Part shown: piece by piece, positions 9,907 through 22,310 of the stretch
How the letters are laid out: each line of letters begins with the position of its first letter
Position numbering within the stretch: the first letter of the stretch is position 1
From: Gastrolobium villosum
Lineage: Eukaryota > Streptophyta > Magnoliopsida > Fabales > Fabaceae
Length of the DNA: 64,000 nucleotides
Direction of reading: 5' to 3'
NCBI GenBank assembly: GCA_032173675.1
Contig: JAVKPL010013714.1
Span: 1 to 64,000, forward strand
Position numbers and translations under genes: made by a program
Notes under the pieces: model-generated
The model's input: the letters and a program-made list of their open reading frames with translations, nothing else
The model's database searches: none
What the model was told of the DNA's origin: nothing

Positions 9907-12900
9907 TTAAGAGCTAAACAGTTCTGGATAGCGTTTCTGAATATCGTCCTCGCGCTCCCAAGTGGCTTCAGCTGCCGATCTGTTGTTCCATAATACTTTC
10001 ACCAAGGGAATTTCTTTAGAACGGAGTCGCTTGACGGATCTTTCAAGAATTTGGAGCGGTTGCACTTGATACGTCAGATTTTCCTTTAGTTCCACTTCTT
10101 CCGGCTGTAACACGTGAGATGGATCAGAGAGATACCTCTGTAGCTGTGACACATGAAATACATTGTGAATTCCTGACAGATTGGGTGGTAAAGCCAATCG
10201 GTATGCAGACTCTCCAATCCGGTCCATAATCAGATACGGTCCTAAGTACCGTGGACTTAACTTCTTTACTCCTATTCTCCTTCCGAGTCCTGATGTAGGT
10301 GTGATTCTCAAGAATACATGGTCTCCGACTTCGAAAGATAGGGGCTTATGACGCTTGTCGTAATAACTCTTCTGTCTGGCCTGAGCCCTCTGCATATTTT
10401 CCCGAATCTTCTTTACTTGTTCGGATGTTTCTTGAATTAGATCAGGTCCTAACATACTTCGCTCACCTACTTCAGTCCAACACAGAGGGGATTTGCATTT
10501 TCTCCCATACAAAGCTTCGTACGGTGCCATCTGAATACTGGAGTGGTAACTGTTGTTGTAAGCAAATTCAATCAAAGAAAGATAATTATCTCAGCTGCCT
10601 CCTAACTCCAAAACGCATGCTCGCAACATGTCCTCTAAAGCTTGAATGGTGCGTTATGTCTGTCCATCGGTCTGCGGGTGGTAAGCAGTACTCAATCTCA
10701 AGTGGGTCCCTAATGCTCTTTGAAAAGATTCCCAGAACTTAGATGTAAACTTGGGATTCACGATCACTGACAATACTCGTAGGAACTCCGTGCAGCTTCA
10801 CAATCTCCTGCAGGTAAATTCTGGCAAGCCTCTCTGTATTGTATGTGGTCCTAACACGCAGAAAATGAGCTGATTTCGTTAAACGATCAACAATCACCCA
10901 GATGGAATCATATCCTTCTCGCATCCGAGGAAGTCCAACTACAAAATCCATCGCAATACTGTCCCACTTCCATTCGGGAATCTCCAAAGGTTGAAGGAGT
11001 CCTGACGGTTTCTGATGTTCGTACTTCACCTTCTGACAAGTTAGGCATCGAGATACATACTCAGCAATATCACGCTTCATACCCGGCCACCAAAGCGAGG
11101 TCTTCAAATCATGGTACATCTTTGTGGATCCAGGATGAACTGAATACTTGCCCTTATGAGCCTCCTGTAAAACTTCTTGTTTCAACTCTTCATTCGGCAC
11201 AACTAACCGACCTTGGAATCTCCAAGTATCATTCTCATCCTTTACTACATCTTGGTTACCAACCAATTCGCGGACTAACTCTTCATCTTTCTGAGCCTTC
11301 TTAATTCTACTGATCAATTCATTCTCTACCTTTATATTTCCCAATCTTAAGCTATGCCCTCTCTCTTCTACAGATAAGTTCAAATCTCGAAAGGCCTCAA
11401 ACAATTTCAGTTCTTCTATCATCAGAGTTGCAGTGTGCAGTGTCTTCCTACTCAAGGCGTCAGCTACCACGTTTGCCTTTCCTGGGTGGTATTTAAGTTC
11501 AAAATCATAGTCCTTCAAAAATTCCATCCACCGTCGTTGCTGCATATTCAGCTCCTTCTGATCGAACCAGTACTTCAAACTCTTATGATCGCTGAACACG
11601 TCGAACTGCGAACCATACAAGTGGTGCCTCCAGATTTTAAGTGCGAACACTACAGCTGCTAACTCCAAATCGTGCGTAGGATAATTTTCTTCGTGAGGCT
11701 TAAGTTGTCGCGATGCATAGGCTACCGCCATACGATCCTGCATCAACACGCATCCAAGTCCTTTCAGCGACGCATCGCAGTATACTTCGAACTTTCGGGT
11801 AGGATCCGGAATCGTGAGTACGGGAGCACTTGTCAATCTGTTCTTCAGCTCCAAGAAACATTCTTCACAAGCTTCGGTCCACTCAAAAGGCTTGTCCTTC
11901 CGAGTGAGACGGGTAAGAGGTTGCACTATCTGAGAGAAATTCTGGATAAACCTTCGATAATATCCAGCAAAACCTAAGAAACTTCTTACTTCAGTGACAG
12001 TCTTGGGTCGTTCCCAATTCATGACAGCTTCAACTTTGCTGGGGTCCACCGCGATACCTTCTGATGAAATGACATGGCCCAGAAACTGGACCTCCTTAAG
12101 CCAAAACTCGCACTTCGACCACTTCGCGTACAACTGCTTCTCTTTCAAGATTTGCAAGACAATCCTCAGATGTTCCGCATGCAGCTCTTCATTAGCAGAG
12201 TAAATCAGAATATCGTCGATGAACACAATGACAAACTGATCAAGGAACGGGCGGAAGATGCGGTTCATGTAGTCCATGAATACCGCTGGAGCATTTGTAA
12301 GTCCGAATGGGATCACCTGATATTCGTAGTGCCCATAACGAGTCCTAAAAGCTGTTTTCGGAATATCCTCCGGTTTGACCCGGATCTGATGGTATCCCGA
12401 TCGTAAATCTATTTTGGAAAAGACTCTGGCTCCTCTCAACTGGTCCATCAAATCGTCGATCCTCGGTAGCGGATACTTATTCTTCACCGTAACTTTGTTC
12501 AGTTGTCGGTAATCTACACACAGACGTAGACTTCCATCCTTCTTCTTAATCAAGATGGCTGGAGCACCCCATGGAGAGGCACTCGGTCTGATGAATTCCT
12601 TTGCCAAAAGCTCTTCTATCTGCTTCTTCAACTCGCGAAGTTCCAAAGGCGCCATACGATACGGGGCAATGGAGATTGGTCCAACTCCAGGAACAAGTTC
12701 GATAGAAAATTCTATTTCCCTATGAGGAGGCAATCGAGGTATTTCATCCGGGAATACCTCCTCGAATTCTCTAACTACAGGTACATTCTGAATTTGATTG
12801 TCAACCGAGGTCTCAGCCTCGATCGACAAAAGATACCCTGCTGCTCCCTTGCGGAGCTCTTTTCTAACTTGTAATAAAGAAATGAGAGAGAAAGGTTGAA

Positions 12901-12931
12901 AATTACCCTCTTTCGCATCCAGAGCGAACAC
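9907..12931 (-). pseudogene. Ty3 pol: reverse transcriptase, RNase H, integrase (broken), no protease
   Basis: Read from 12931 downwards. RT: VDYRQLNKVT near residue 139, the FIDD catalytic box near 237-240, PFGLTNAPAVF. RNase H: YCDASLKGLGCVLMQ near 384, then DHKSLKYWF. Integrase: zinc region ending CLTCQKVK, first Asp in SIAMDFVVGLP, second Asp in SIVSDRE. After that the frame is lost near 10740. The continuation has TAA at about 10654 in place of the catalytic Glu of the DDE triad and TGA at about 10592. The frame is open again from 10575 to 9907 and ends in a chromodomain-like tail (ATWEREDDIQKRYPELF). The aspartic protease (DSGATHSF-type motif) that Ty3 elements carry before RT is absent: the gag tail (VFALDAKEGNFQ) joins directly to the pre-RT linker (LISLLQVRKELRKG). 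Confidence 0.9.
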
Positions 12932-13937
12932 CCGTGCTTGCGTAGGCTGTGGATTAGCGTTTCGGGGGCATTCGTAAGCGAAATGTCCTTACTGGCCACA
13001 TCTGAAACATGCATTGTTGCTCTTGCGACAAACTCCAAAGTGATTCTTTCCACATGTAGCACAAACAGTCGCACCCTGTCGTCCAGTCGACGATTGACCA
13101 ACAGTATTGCTCCTCTTAAAATTTCCAGGCCGCGCCTGCAACTGCGTACCTCTGCCTCGACCCCTACCAGGTGCCGTCCTGAAGAACCTGCCTGCTCGGT
13201 TTCCTCCGTGGAATTGTGCGGGTTGCTTGTTCAAATTCTTGGCCTCATTGATGATTCCTTCGGCCTGACGACTCTGATTGATGAGCTCCGGAAGTGTACG
13301 ATTAGCCGTCGTCAAAATGAGCTTGCGGATCTCCGGATGTAATCCGCTCTCGAACTTCTCCACCTGCCATTCCTCATCATAGATATTTCGGTCAAAGTTG
13401 GCGTACTCGATCAGCTGCCCAAATTTGGCAATGTACTCATTAACCGACATGTTATCCTGCCTGAGTGACAGCAGTTCAGTGTGCTTCATTCTCCTCATTG
13501 CTTTAGGAAAATACTTATCCAAAAATACTTGTCGGAACACGGCCCACGTCAGCTCAACGTCCTGAGCTCTCAGCAGAGCCCTCGCACCAGTCCACCATGT
13601 TAAAGCTTCTCCCATCAACGTAATCAGTCTTCTGCGCTTCCGGGCATGCCATGCGTTCGAATATGTGCTCGATCATCTGCAGCCACTTCGCTGCAGCCTC
13701 GGGGTTGTCTTCACCCTCAAAGGTAGGTGGTTGGAAGTTGCGGAAGTCTTTCAACCTCCGACGGGCTATTTCTTCTGCATTGTCATGCAGTGGGGGTTGG
13801 TTCTGATTCTGTTGCCTAAGGTCGCGCCATTCTTGGCTCATATACTGGATAAACGTTGCCAGTCCCCCAATGGTAGTGATAAGATCATCTTCCGCATCGC
13901 CAGACCTTCCCCGAGTTGAACCGCGACCACCTGCCAT
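12932..13937 (-). pseudogene. Ty3 gag, broken by a frameshift and a stop
   Basis: Capsid and nucleocapsid precursor of the Ty3 element. ATG at 13935-13937. The N-terminal frame reads to about 13600 (PPTFEGEDNPEAAAKWLQMIEHIF is the gag core). The frame then shifts, and the protein continues as EALTWWTGARALLRAQ with the retrotrans_gag pattern (WAVFRQVFLDKYFP, LRQDNMSVNEYIAKF). A basic GRGRGRG stretch leads into the zinc knuckle ACFRCGQ, where a TAA at 12989-12991 interrupts CX2CX4HX4C. The knuckle resumes in the same frame as GHFAYECP. The stop and the shift would each prevent a full Gag-Pol product. Confidence 0.88.
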
Positions 13938-14205
13938 GATTCTGCACTCACAATATCATGCAATGAGTTGATCAGGCTCACCGCAAGTTATTTATGACAG
14001 CAGTCCCAAGTAGGTACTCGAGTTCAATTCGGATAAGTTAACTATGCATCCGTGTCTTATCACAGAACGGTCTAAACAATCTAACTACACTAGCTAATAT
14101 ATACTCAAGCAATTAAACTATAGTACATTTAGACAGTCAATCAGCAGATAAACACAATCAACAATCAATTCAATCAATCACAAGCAAATCCATGGACCAA
14201 ACTGT
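13938..14205 (-). other. Ty3 5' leader between PBS and gag
   Basis: About 270 bases of AT-rich untranslated leader upstream of the gag ATG. No ORF or other feature is seen. Confidence 0.6.
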
Positions 14206-14215
14206 TCTGATACCA
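14206..14215 (-). other. primer binding site of the Ty3 element (initiator tRNA-Met type)
   Basis: On the reverse strand TGGTATCAGA lies five bases inside the 5' LTR (boundary at 14221). This is the usual complement of the 3' end of initiator methionine tRNA in plant LTR elements. Confidence 0.85.
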
Positions 14216-14220
14216 ATTAG

Positions 14221-17200
14221 TGTAACGCCCTCCCTTGTATGCATCCAAGAGAGTCGTTTGCTAAGCGGAATTAGAGTCTTTCACGTCACATAAGCTACTA
14301 TAGAATTCTTATACATAAATTCAAGTCCGAAAAGCGTTTCTGAATTTCTTATCACCTCTGTTTGGACGATAAAAAATGTTTCAAGTGATTTAGAAAGAGC
14401 ACGTTTGGGGCTTCGCGTGCATATAAAATAATAGTAAATCAGAGTTCGTTTGCTCATAAAAACACCACCCGTAAGGTGCACTGTAAAAATTTCAGCACAT
14501 AAGTCTTTCAAAAATTCCTTTCACAAACGTTTTCCAAAATAGCCGCTGTTCATAAAAGTTCAAGATAAAATAAAGATGATAAAGTCTACAGTCATCCAAG
14601 AGTACCCAAAATATTAAACATTACAGTCATCCAATCAATCAAACAGCAACAGTGATAATCCATGCATCAGCAAGCAACAGCAAAACATCACTCCTTCAAA
14701 TGCTTTTACGTCCTCCTGCCATTTTGGAAAAATAGCAGCCCCGAAGGGGTGAGAAAAATCCCAGTAGTGTGGCAACAAAACCAGTAATATCACAGTATTA
14801 ACTAGGCACAAAATCATAAACAGTCACTTCAACATATCCTTGTTCCTTTACCTTTTTCCTTTTCATCATATTCATATATATTGCGCATATAACGCCTTTC
14901 CTTTTCATCATATTCATATATTGCGTATATAACGCCTTTCCTTTGCGCTTTTAGCACCGTCGCGCGCGCACTTCACAGTGGAATCAAATATACCCTGGCA
15001 CCTGAGCTCCATGTGGATTCCAACTGTGGGCCTATGCGGACTTATGCCAAGTGTCCCATACCCCGGTACCTTGGGGATGCCTATATGATGCTTGCTCAAA
15101 CACATGGTCCTGTACATAACTATTCTAAAAAGCAAGACCTATATGCTCTTGGTACATGCATGCCATGCTATGCTTTCACACACAAAACGTACAAAAATGT
15201 GGTATGATGTAAGGTGCATGCTTATATACCTTTCATATAGCCATCACGGCACATATACTTTTCATATGCGTTATGCTGCCACATAACGTCTTTACCTCAT
15301 AATCATATAGCCATCACGGCACATTTTTGGCAGTTTCCTTTCATCATAAGGAACATAATACTTTTACGGAATATGGAGCATCATGTCACAATTTTATACC
15401 AGTAGTCAATAGTCACATTAGGTAATATCGCCTGACACTTACCTTGTGCGCCTTAAACAATACCAAACAGCAGCGAAATCTCACTTCTTAAGCGCACCTA
15501 AATCAATTACAACCAATCATTTACAGTGGCGATTTACAGCAGAAACAGTGAGCATACAACAGCGTTTTACAGTGGAAAAAACAGTGAGCATACAGCAGTG
15601 TTTTACAGCAGAAAACAGTGAGCATACAGCAGCGTTTTACAGCAGAAAACAGTGATGTTTGTTCTTAGAACAGTGAGCAGAAAACAGTGGGTTGTTCTTT
15701 AAAAACAGTGGGCAGAACAGTGACGTTTTACTTAAAAACAGTGGACAGAAACAGTGACGTTTTACAGCAGAAAAACAGCAGCACCTTACAGCAGAACAGT
15801 GAACGTTTTCAAACAGAAACAGTGGCATTTTGGACATCAAACAGTGGCAGAAACAGTGGCATTTGAATGTTAAAACAGTGACATAATCAATGGCATTTGG
15901 ACCTCAAACAGTGGCATAAGTAGTGTTATTTGTGCATCAAAACAGTGGCATGAATGGTAACATTTAATCATTAAAACAGTGACATTAGTGGTGATATTTG
16001 CACATCAAAAACAGTGGCAAAGAGAGTGGTTTTTGAACATTAAAACAGTGGCATGAATGATACATTTGAACATCCAAAATAGTGATATAAATCATGATTT
16101 TTAGACATTAAAACAGTGGCATAAAGGGTAGTGTTTGGACATCAAGATGGTGGTTATTTTATGCAGAAACAGTGGCTCATTAAGTACTAAAACAGTGAGT
16201 GTTTTTGGTGCAAAACAGTGACATATGTGGCATTAAAACAGTGAGCATTTTATGCAGAAACAGTGGCACATAATTAACTAAAACAGTGAGCATTTTATGC
16301 AGAAACAGTGGCATCAAAATGGTGAGCTTGTCCAACCGAAACAGTGGCATATGCATCCTCAAAACAGTGGTAGATTCATTGAGAAACAGTGGCATATATA
16401 TATCCTCAAAACAGTGGCACATTCACACATAAACAGTGGCATATTTCTTAAGCATAACCATGGGACTTTCATGCATACAAATCCTCATAAAATAGCTCCA
16501 TCCTTATTCCTTTACCATACTCATTCAAGAATCCAAAACATATTCAAAGAGACATTCAAGAACACACATGATTACACACCATGAAGAGGTCTAAGTTCTA
16601 GGCTTACCTCTTGTAGCACACACTTCTTGCTCACACACCACACCTTTCTAGTTCTACCAACAACAAGTCCACACTTCCTAGGAGATGATCTATGCGCATA
16701 AATGGTGAGGAGGACAATCTTGGACAGCTTCCAAGGGTGAGTACCAAGGCTGAACAGTGAGGGGGAAAAGAGGAGAAACTCACACTTCACTTGTGTCTTA
16801 GGCCACGGTTTGATGGTGAGGGAAGGAGAGAGTTGGCTTAGTCTTTCTTCCTCCTATGGTTCTTGCAATGTTCAGCTAGAGTGTGAGGGAGAGGGGAAGG
16901 AGTTGGCTGCACATGTAAATGGGGACAGCCCCCTCTTGTGCGCACAATTAAAGGGAGAAGGGAGGAGATTGCAATGATGAACATTATGGCAAAAATCTGG
17001 TTTCTTGTGAAGGTGGGACTGCTCATTTGGTTTGAACAAGCAAGGGGTTGCTTCTAATATACACTATGCACATGCAAGGAGTGAGAAGGGGGAAGGTTCA
17101 GATCTGAGTATTGTCTTACCAAGTCAGAATTTTTCACACAATCTACCAAGTCATGCGCACAAGGTGGAGGGAAATGGAGTTGGCAGATTTCTCCCCATAC

Positions 17201-17958
17201 AAAGCACATGCAATCTGCCCAAAAATCCTTCTTTGGTGGCATGTGGAGGCAAGGACAGGTTTGGTTCATGATGGACTGCCAAAAGCATGCAGAAATCTGC
17301 ACATTTCAGCCTCATGATGGAAGGTGTAAGGTGGTTCTCCAAGTCAACAAGCAAGACAGATTTGTGTCATAGAAAAATCTGATGTAGGTCCTCTTCTTGT
17401 GCGCCTATGGTGAGCTGTATGCAGCCCAAAATGATGCTAAGGAGTACATGTGTCTTTCATGCAATGAAGTTGAATTCAAATGGTGCACAAGCTAGGGTGA
17501 TGTGGCGGTCATGCAAGGAAAGTTGGCAGATTTTTCTAAGTGTTTTCTACCCTCTTTAGCGCATGAAATGAGTGGAAAAAGCTAACTCTTGCCATGTGAA
17601 AGTTCCTTGGTACACAAACAACCTTGTTGGACAAGGCCTAGGGGAGATAAGTGTGGACACAACCTTGGGCTGAACATGATTGACCCAAAAGCCTCCTTGG
17701 GCCAATGGCCACACACACAAAGAACCCAATCACACAAGTCCAATAAACACTAAAGCCTTCTAACACACACTCAAATTACTCATATGATTTTAATAAATTT
17801 CACATGCCTACATATGCACCCTCCTATGATTTAATTTAAATACTTACCTTAGTCTCATCCAATGATAAAGGTCAAACAATTCGCAAGCCATCAAACATAC
17901 ACATGCATCTATCTCATTTTAACACCTATGTATTTTACTAATTATGTGGGATGTTACA
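14221..17958 (-). repeat. 5' LTR of the Ty3 element
   Basis: 3738 bases, the partner of 6125-9863. Differences seen by eye include 14326 (C for T), the 14967-15052 cluster, 15203, 15248, 15559, 15654, 15789, 15969, 16080, 16276-16277, 16415 and 16437. No gene is recognised in it. Confidence 0.93.
15525..16441 (-). repeat. ACAGTG hexamer array in the 5' LTR
   Basis: The partner of 7430-8344. It keeps slightly more intact motifs: the sites near 16415 and 16437 read CAGTGG where the other LTR has CATTGG and CAATGG. One motif at 16076-16082 is lost (AATAGTG). Confidence 0.85.
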
Positions 17959-17963
17959 CATAT
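17959..17963. repeat. target site duplication CATAT (right)
   Basis: Directly after the LTR end GATGTTACA; matches 6120-6124. Confidence 0.9.
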
Positions 17964-18321
17964 AGGTGACTATATGATAGATTTTGTCACAAACTTTCAT
18001 GCATATAAACATGACACAATTCATGGAGAAAAATAAGAAAACATTCAAGGTACTCTTAGTACCCTCCATGGCCGAATCTACCCTTTCAAAAAGGGTGTTC
18101 CTTTTAAGACTTTCATAAAGAAAAAAAAACCATGATACATAATGTTTTATGAACACAAAATCAAATTTACATGTTCATAAAAACAAAAACTTTAACACCT
18201 TAAAGGATTTGTGATTCAAAATCCATATGCAGAATTAAACTATAACCCTTTAAAGATTTTGACCGTGAAAAAACTCTTTTCACAAACAAGGTACCATCAC
18301 CCGTCGATGGTAAAGCAACCG
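17964..18321 (-). mobile_element. copia 5' leader, right part
   Basis: Continues 4901-6124 on the far side of the Ty3 insertion and ends at the PBS. No ORF of note. Confidence 0.6.
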
Positions 18322-18334
18322 GGCTCTGATACCA
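18322..18334 (-). other. primer binding site of the copia element
   Basis: On the reverse strand TGGTATCAGAGCC, the 13-base complement of initiator tRNA-Met, lies two bases from the LTR end at 18337. It fixes the orientation and the 5' end of the split copia element. Confidence 0.9.
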
Positions 18335-18336
18335 CT

Positions 18337-18731
18337 TGAAAGTAAACTGGCCTTGAAGGCCGGTGCATGTAAGGTGGAAAAACAAAAAATTTTACCGCGG
18401 AAACATACATGCACACAAGATTCATGCTTTAGGACAGCATGATGTTATCTTGTTTTTGGCCTGATCAGTCAGGGAGATCAGTTGTCAGGTCTGAAGGGTT
18501 CAAACCCTCTAATGATGATCCACACCACCGTTCGTCAATGATGCAAGAACGCCTTCTTGAAAGCCACCAGATGATCACCACAGTGAGGCTTGCTATGCGC
18601 CCAATTGGTGAAGGTGGAGGCTAGGTACTCTGTTTGGAAAGGTGTAGTGAACTACCCTACAGAATGGTGCATGAGATGAAAGAGTGTAGGCTAGGTTTTC
18701 TCAAAACCCTAAGGAGAGGAACTAGTCTCTT
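18337..18731 (-). repeat. copia 5' LTR, truncated
   Basis: Starts TGAAAGTAAACTGGCCTTGA in plus orientation and matches 60987-61383 base for base over most of its length. The match ends at ACTAGTCTCTTGTT, about 18731, where the next element begins. The full LTR of this family is about 2.3 kb, so some 1.9 kb is missing. Confidence 0.88.
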
Positions 18732-18760
18732 GTTTGAAATGCCTGACTTAGAACAGTCAG

Positions 18761-18870
18761 GGCGCTAAAACGCTGGTTCTCAACATTTTAGCGCTCAGAC
18801 AGTGTAAACCAGGATTGCGGCTAGGCCACTAAAACGCTCCATGTGACCGTTTAAGCGCCCAGCCCCTGCT
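18761..18870 (+). repeat. two GCGCTAAAAC/GTTTTAGCGC-type hairpins
   Basis: 18762-18794 reads GCGCTAAAACG, a short loop, then ATTTTAGCGC. A second, weaker pair (CCACTAAAACG, then CGTTTAAGCGCCC) follows at about 18826-18860. They use the same motif as the array at 22311-22693 and may be a fragment of the same LTR region. Confidence 0.75.
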
Positions 18871-19020
18871 GCACAACATGATTTTTACTTGATTTTGGGA
18901 ATTAAGGGGGTGTCACTGGTGTAATGAGGGATTAATTTGCATCATGTTCTTCATTTAAATCTGGGAATTATGTGCCACATTGTTCATTACATCACTGACT
19001 TTTCCTTTGTTGTACCAGAT

Positions 19021-20475
19021 ATGTCGGCTTCACCACCAAAGAAACAGAACAAAAAGAGGGCAAGATGGGCCAAAAGTTCAGCACCACCACCTCCTGCATA
19101 TGATGAGCACTTCTGGCGAAGTGCCGAACATGAAGACCGCTTCAACAAGAAAACCTCTCATAGGCCATTCGTCCGGGAACGCCAATTCATCTTGGACACG
19201 GATGAATACCCAGATTTCCAGTCTCAACTGAGGAGACGGGAATGGGTCACTTTTGGGGAGATATTGGTGAACAGTAGCCCGGCTATAGCCCGGGAGTTTT
19301 TTGCCAATGCTTACAATGGAGATCAAGGAGGGCAGAGGACCTTCATGAGTTGGGTGAGAGGTAAGCAGGTCAAATATGATGCTTATACCATCCAGAAGCT
19401 GCTGAAGATCAAAGGCAGTGACACTACTCAGGCCTTGACTTGTGACTTCCGCCGAAATTGGCGGAAGATTGATGTCCCACCCAGGAGGAGGGATCCTACC
19501 TTTGAGGGATGGACCAAATTGGGGGCGGCTGAACCCACTTTGCACACAGTTGCAAAACCTGGGGAGAAATGGGAGATGACAAAGGATGGGGTCAATCCCA
19601 ATCTGCTGTGGTTGAGGCAGTTAAATGGAGAAGCAAGAGTCTGGTTCCATTTCATTGTCTCCAATATCATGCCTTCATCTAATCAGGCGGAGGTGAACTT
19701 GATGCGGTCTATTTTGATTTCCACTATCATGAATAAGGGGAAAGTAGAGTTGCCTACCCTTCTTCAAGACAGTATTTATGATATGGCCCACTCAGACACC
19801 AGTACATTCTCTCTTGGCCATTGCTCTCTGATTCAGCTGTTATGCCAGAAAGCTGGAGTTGACATTACTGATAATGGAGTGCAAGTCAAATTGCACCCCA
19901 AAATTGATGCCAAGCTGATCAGGGATCAGTTAAGAATTGGAGGGGAAGGTCCAAAGGGATTGACACCGGGGAGGAAGCAAGGAGAGAAGCCAGAGGATGC
20001 TGACTTCGAAGAGCGCATTAGAGCAGGGGAACAGTGGTTGAGAAATTGAGATATGCGTATGGGCCACTTACATCGTCGCCTCAAATTTATGCAGGCGGGT
20101 CAGCAGTCATTCCAGACACATGTTATAAAGATGCTGAACGACATTTGTGAGGCCCATGGACTTGAGACGTCCACTTTTCAGCCTGCTGTGTACCCTCATT
20201 CTGAGGAGGAGGATGCTTTCGAGGCAGCAGCTGCCGCCCATATGCGTGATGACAATGAGTCCTCTGATGATGACATTGAGCAGGATGTTCAGGCCCCGGG
20301 TGGAGAGCCAGTTGCTGCGAGTCAGGATGGTGCCGGACCATCAGTCGGGGTTAGTGCAGGAGCAGGGATCAGTACAGGTGTTGCACAGACAGATTATACA
20401 CCGTTCCCGCATTCTGACCCAGGAGACCCCTTTGACTCTGATGATGAGGCGACTGCATCTTTTGTGGAGTCATGA
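19021..20475 (+). pseudogene. putative plant transposon protein ORF (env-region ORF of Athila-like elements)
   Basis: I take the ATG at 19021 (MSASPPKKQNKKRARWAK) as the start; the frame is open further up, but that stretch looks non-coding. The protein begins with a basic, nuclear-signal-like stretch (KKQNKKRAR). A domain beginning FVRERQFILDTDEYPDF, then WVTFGEILVNSSPAIAREFF and FMSWVRGKQVKYD, follows the pattern of the putative plant transposon protein domain common in plant genomes. An in-frame TGA at 20047-20049 interrupts the ORF. The same frame continues from 20053 with a short helical part (RRLKFMQAGQQSFQTHVIKML) and an acidic, Ser-rich tail to 20475. Apart from this stop the reading frame is clean over about 480 residues. 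The function of the family is not established. Confidence 0.7.
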
Positions 20476-22310
20476 TTTGCGATTTTCCTGCTGTTATTTT
20501 GTTTTGCTTTTTCAGTATCTGGGTTATTTTGTTGGTACATTTATATTGGTTATTTTGTAATATGTTACTGTACATTGAGATTTCACTATTTGTAGATTCA
20601 TATTTCTGATAGTACTGATGCTATTAACTGTATGTGAATGTGTTTCAGTGATCCACTACTGTTTTAGATTTAAATTAGTTGCTGGGGACATCAACGTTTA
20701 AATCTGGGAATTGTGGGTGTGATGTGATTGAATGGCAAGTGAATACTGCATGGAGAGGTCACACGAGTGGATGAGCCAAAACAGGGAACATCTCAATCTC
20801 TTTTCTTTAGTTTTTATTAGTCTGAATAATTTTTAGTGTAGTTGGATGTTAGTGTAGTCTAGAATTAGGATAAAATTTAATTAGGATAAATATTTTTTTT
20901 CTTTTTCTTTTACGAAATTTCATGAGGATTTGATTGATCAGAGTTTTAGATGATTGATCAAATTAAGGATACAATCTTATGCCTTGCATGTTGAGAAATG
21001 AAATGTTTGCATGATTCATTCAATGTGTAAGAGTAGAGAGATTAGTTGTGATGCATAGAGAGGAAGTCAAGCATGCACTCTGAACTGTGAGGAAATTGAG
21101 CCTATACAGAAATTTTTGTTCAGAGAGCATTTCACTGCATGAGTAACTCTAGAACTTGCCTTGTTTCTTGTTTGAAATGGTTGATGATGCATAAGGTAGA
21201 GGAATTTCCTTCTTGAACCAGAAAGTTAAAAGGTCAACCCTTAAGTTCCTGTTGCATGAACCTTTGAGACTAATCTGTTGTTAATATACTCTCACATTCA
21301 TTCCTTTAGACTGAAAAGTTCAGATAAGTGATAAGGGGTGGAGTGTTTTGTGGGAAGTAAGGTATCTTTGCAATAAGTGAATGAAAGAGATGTTTGAAAC
21401 ATTAGAAAGAAGGAAAGAAAAAAAAAGGTTGTGGAACACAAAGTGTTTAAGTTTTTGGAGGAGGTAAAGTGAAATGGTAAAAGACACAAAGTGTCTGAAT
21501 GAAAAATGACAGAAAGAAAATTTTTGTTAAAGACACAAAGTGTCAGAATGAAAAGGAAGAAAGATTGGGGAATTAGGAAGGAAATGACAAATATTGTGAT
21601 TCCCACTTATCTGAATCTGATTCATTTGATCTGAACTTTTTCTGCCACAGAAAGCCTTACCTCTAGTCAAGCCATACACCAAGCCTCATTGCCAACCATG
21701 TTAAGACCTTTTTGATCTACCTTATAGATCATTTGTGCCATGGATAATGAGAATAGGGGCAAGCCTATGGAAGTTTGAGTGCAGTGAAGAATGAGTGACA
21801 TGTTGATCCCTAAACACTAGTGTTCAAGACAGTTAAATTCTCACAATTTTTGAGAAGATCCTAGTGAGGGGGTGTGTTGTCTGGAAGTCTCTGTATGTCA
21901 TCTGTACTAATCTGTTGAAAAGCTTATAGGATGTTGTGCAAGTCATGAGAAACAAGAGATTGCATGGTTATAAGTTGTATCAATATGATCCCTTGTTGAA
22001 TTCAGTCTATCCTCATGAGTTTCATTTGTAAGAATCTGGAATCCCTCTTTGTTGCAAGTGCATTACTGAGGACAGCAATGTCCAAATCTGGGAATTTTGA
22101 TAAACCCCTGGTTCATCAGGTTTTTCGCCACAAATTAGGATTAATTTGTATGAATAATTGGTTGAATAAGGAGGTTAATGTCTTAATATTTCCTGAATTA
22201 CAAGTTCTGAGAGCTTTGTGAAAATCTACATTGTCTTGCAGGGAAAGGAAGCGCAAAAAGCATCAAAAGAAGGAAGAAGATTCTGGAGGAGAAAATTGCC
22301 TATGTGTTGA
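20476..22310 (+). other. non-coding part of the Athila-like remnant
   Basis: No supported gene. It has a T-rich stretch and a run of near repeats around ACACAAAGTGT (21435-21550). The phrase TTTAAATCTGGGAATTGTGG at 20696 resembles the G-rich region that follows the last ORF in Athila elements and may stand near the polypurine tract. Short ORFs at 21298-21606 and 22015-22221 look accidental. Confidence 0.4.

Larger units (their letters stand above)
6125..17958 (-). mobile_element. complete Ty3/gypsy (chromovirus, Tekay-like) element, protease-less
   Basis: An 11.8-kb element inserted into a copia leader. Two LTRs (6125-9863 and 14221-17958) begin TGTAACGCCC and end GGGATGTTACA in plus orientation. 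They flank a reverse-strand internal region with PBS, gag, pol and PPT in the right order and matching CATAT target duplications. The LTRs make up over 60% of the element. By eye the two LTRs differ at only some 17-20 sites, so the insertion is young. The coding region carries a gag frameshift, a stop in the zinc knuckle, a missing protease domain, and a frameshift plus two stops in integrase. It is therefore not autonomous. Confidence 0.93.

Noticed and set aside
11122..12406. Forward-strand ORFs across the Ty3 pol region
   Set aside because: Shadows of the reverse-strand polymerase, which has clear catalytic motifs.
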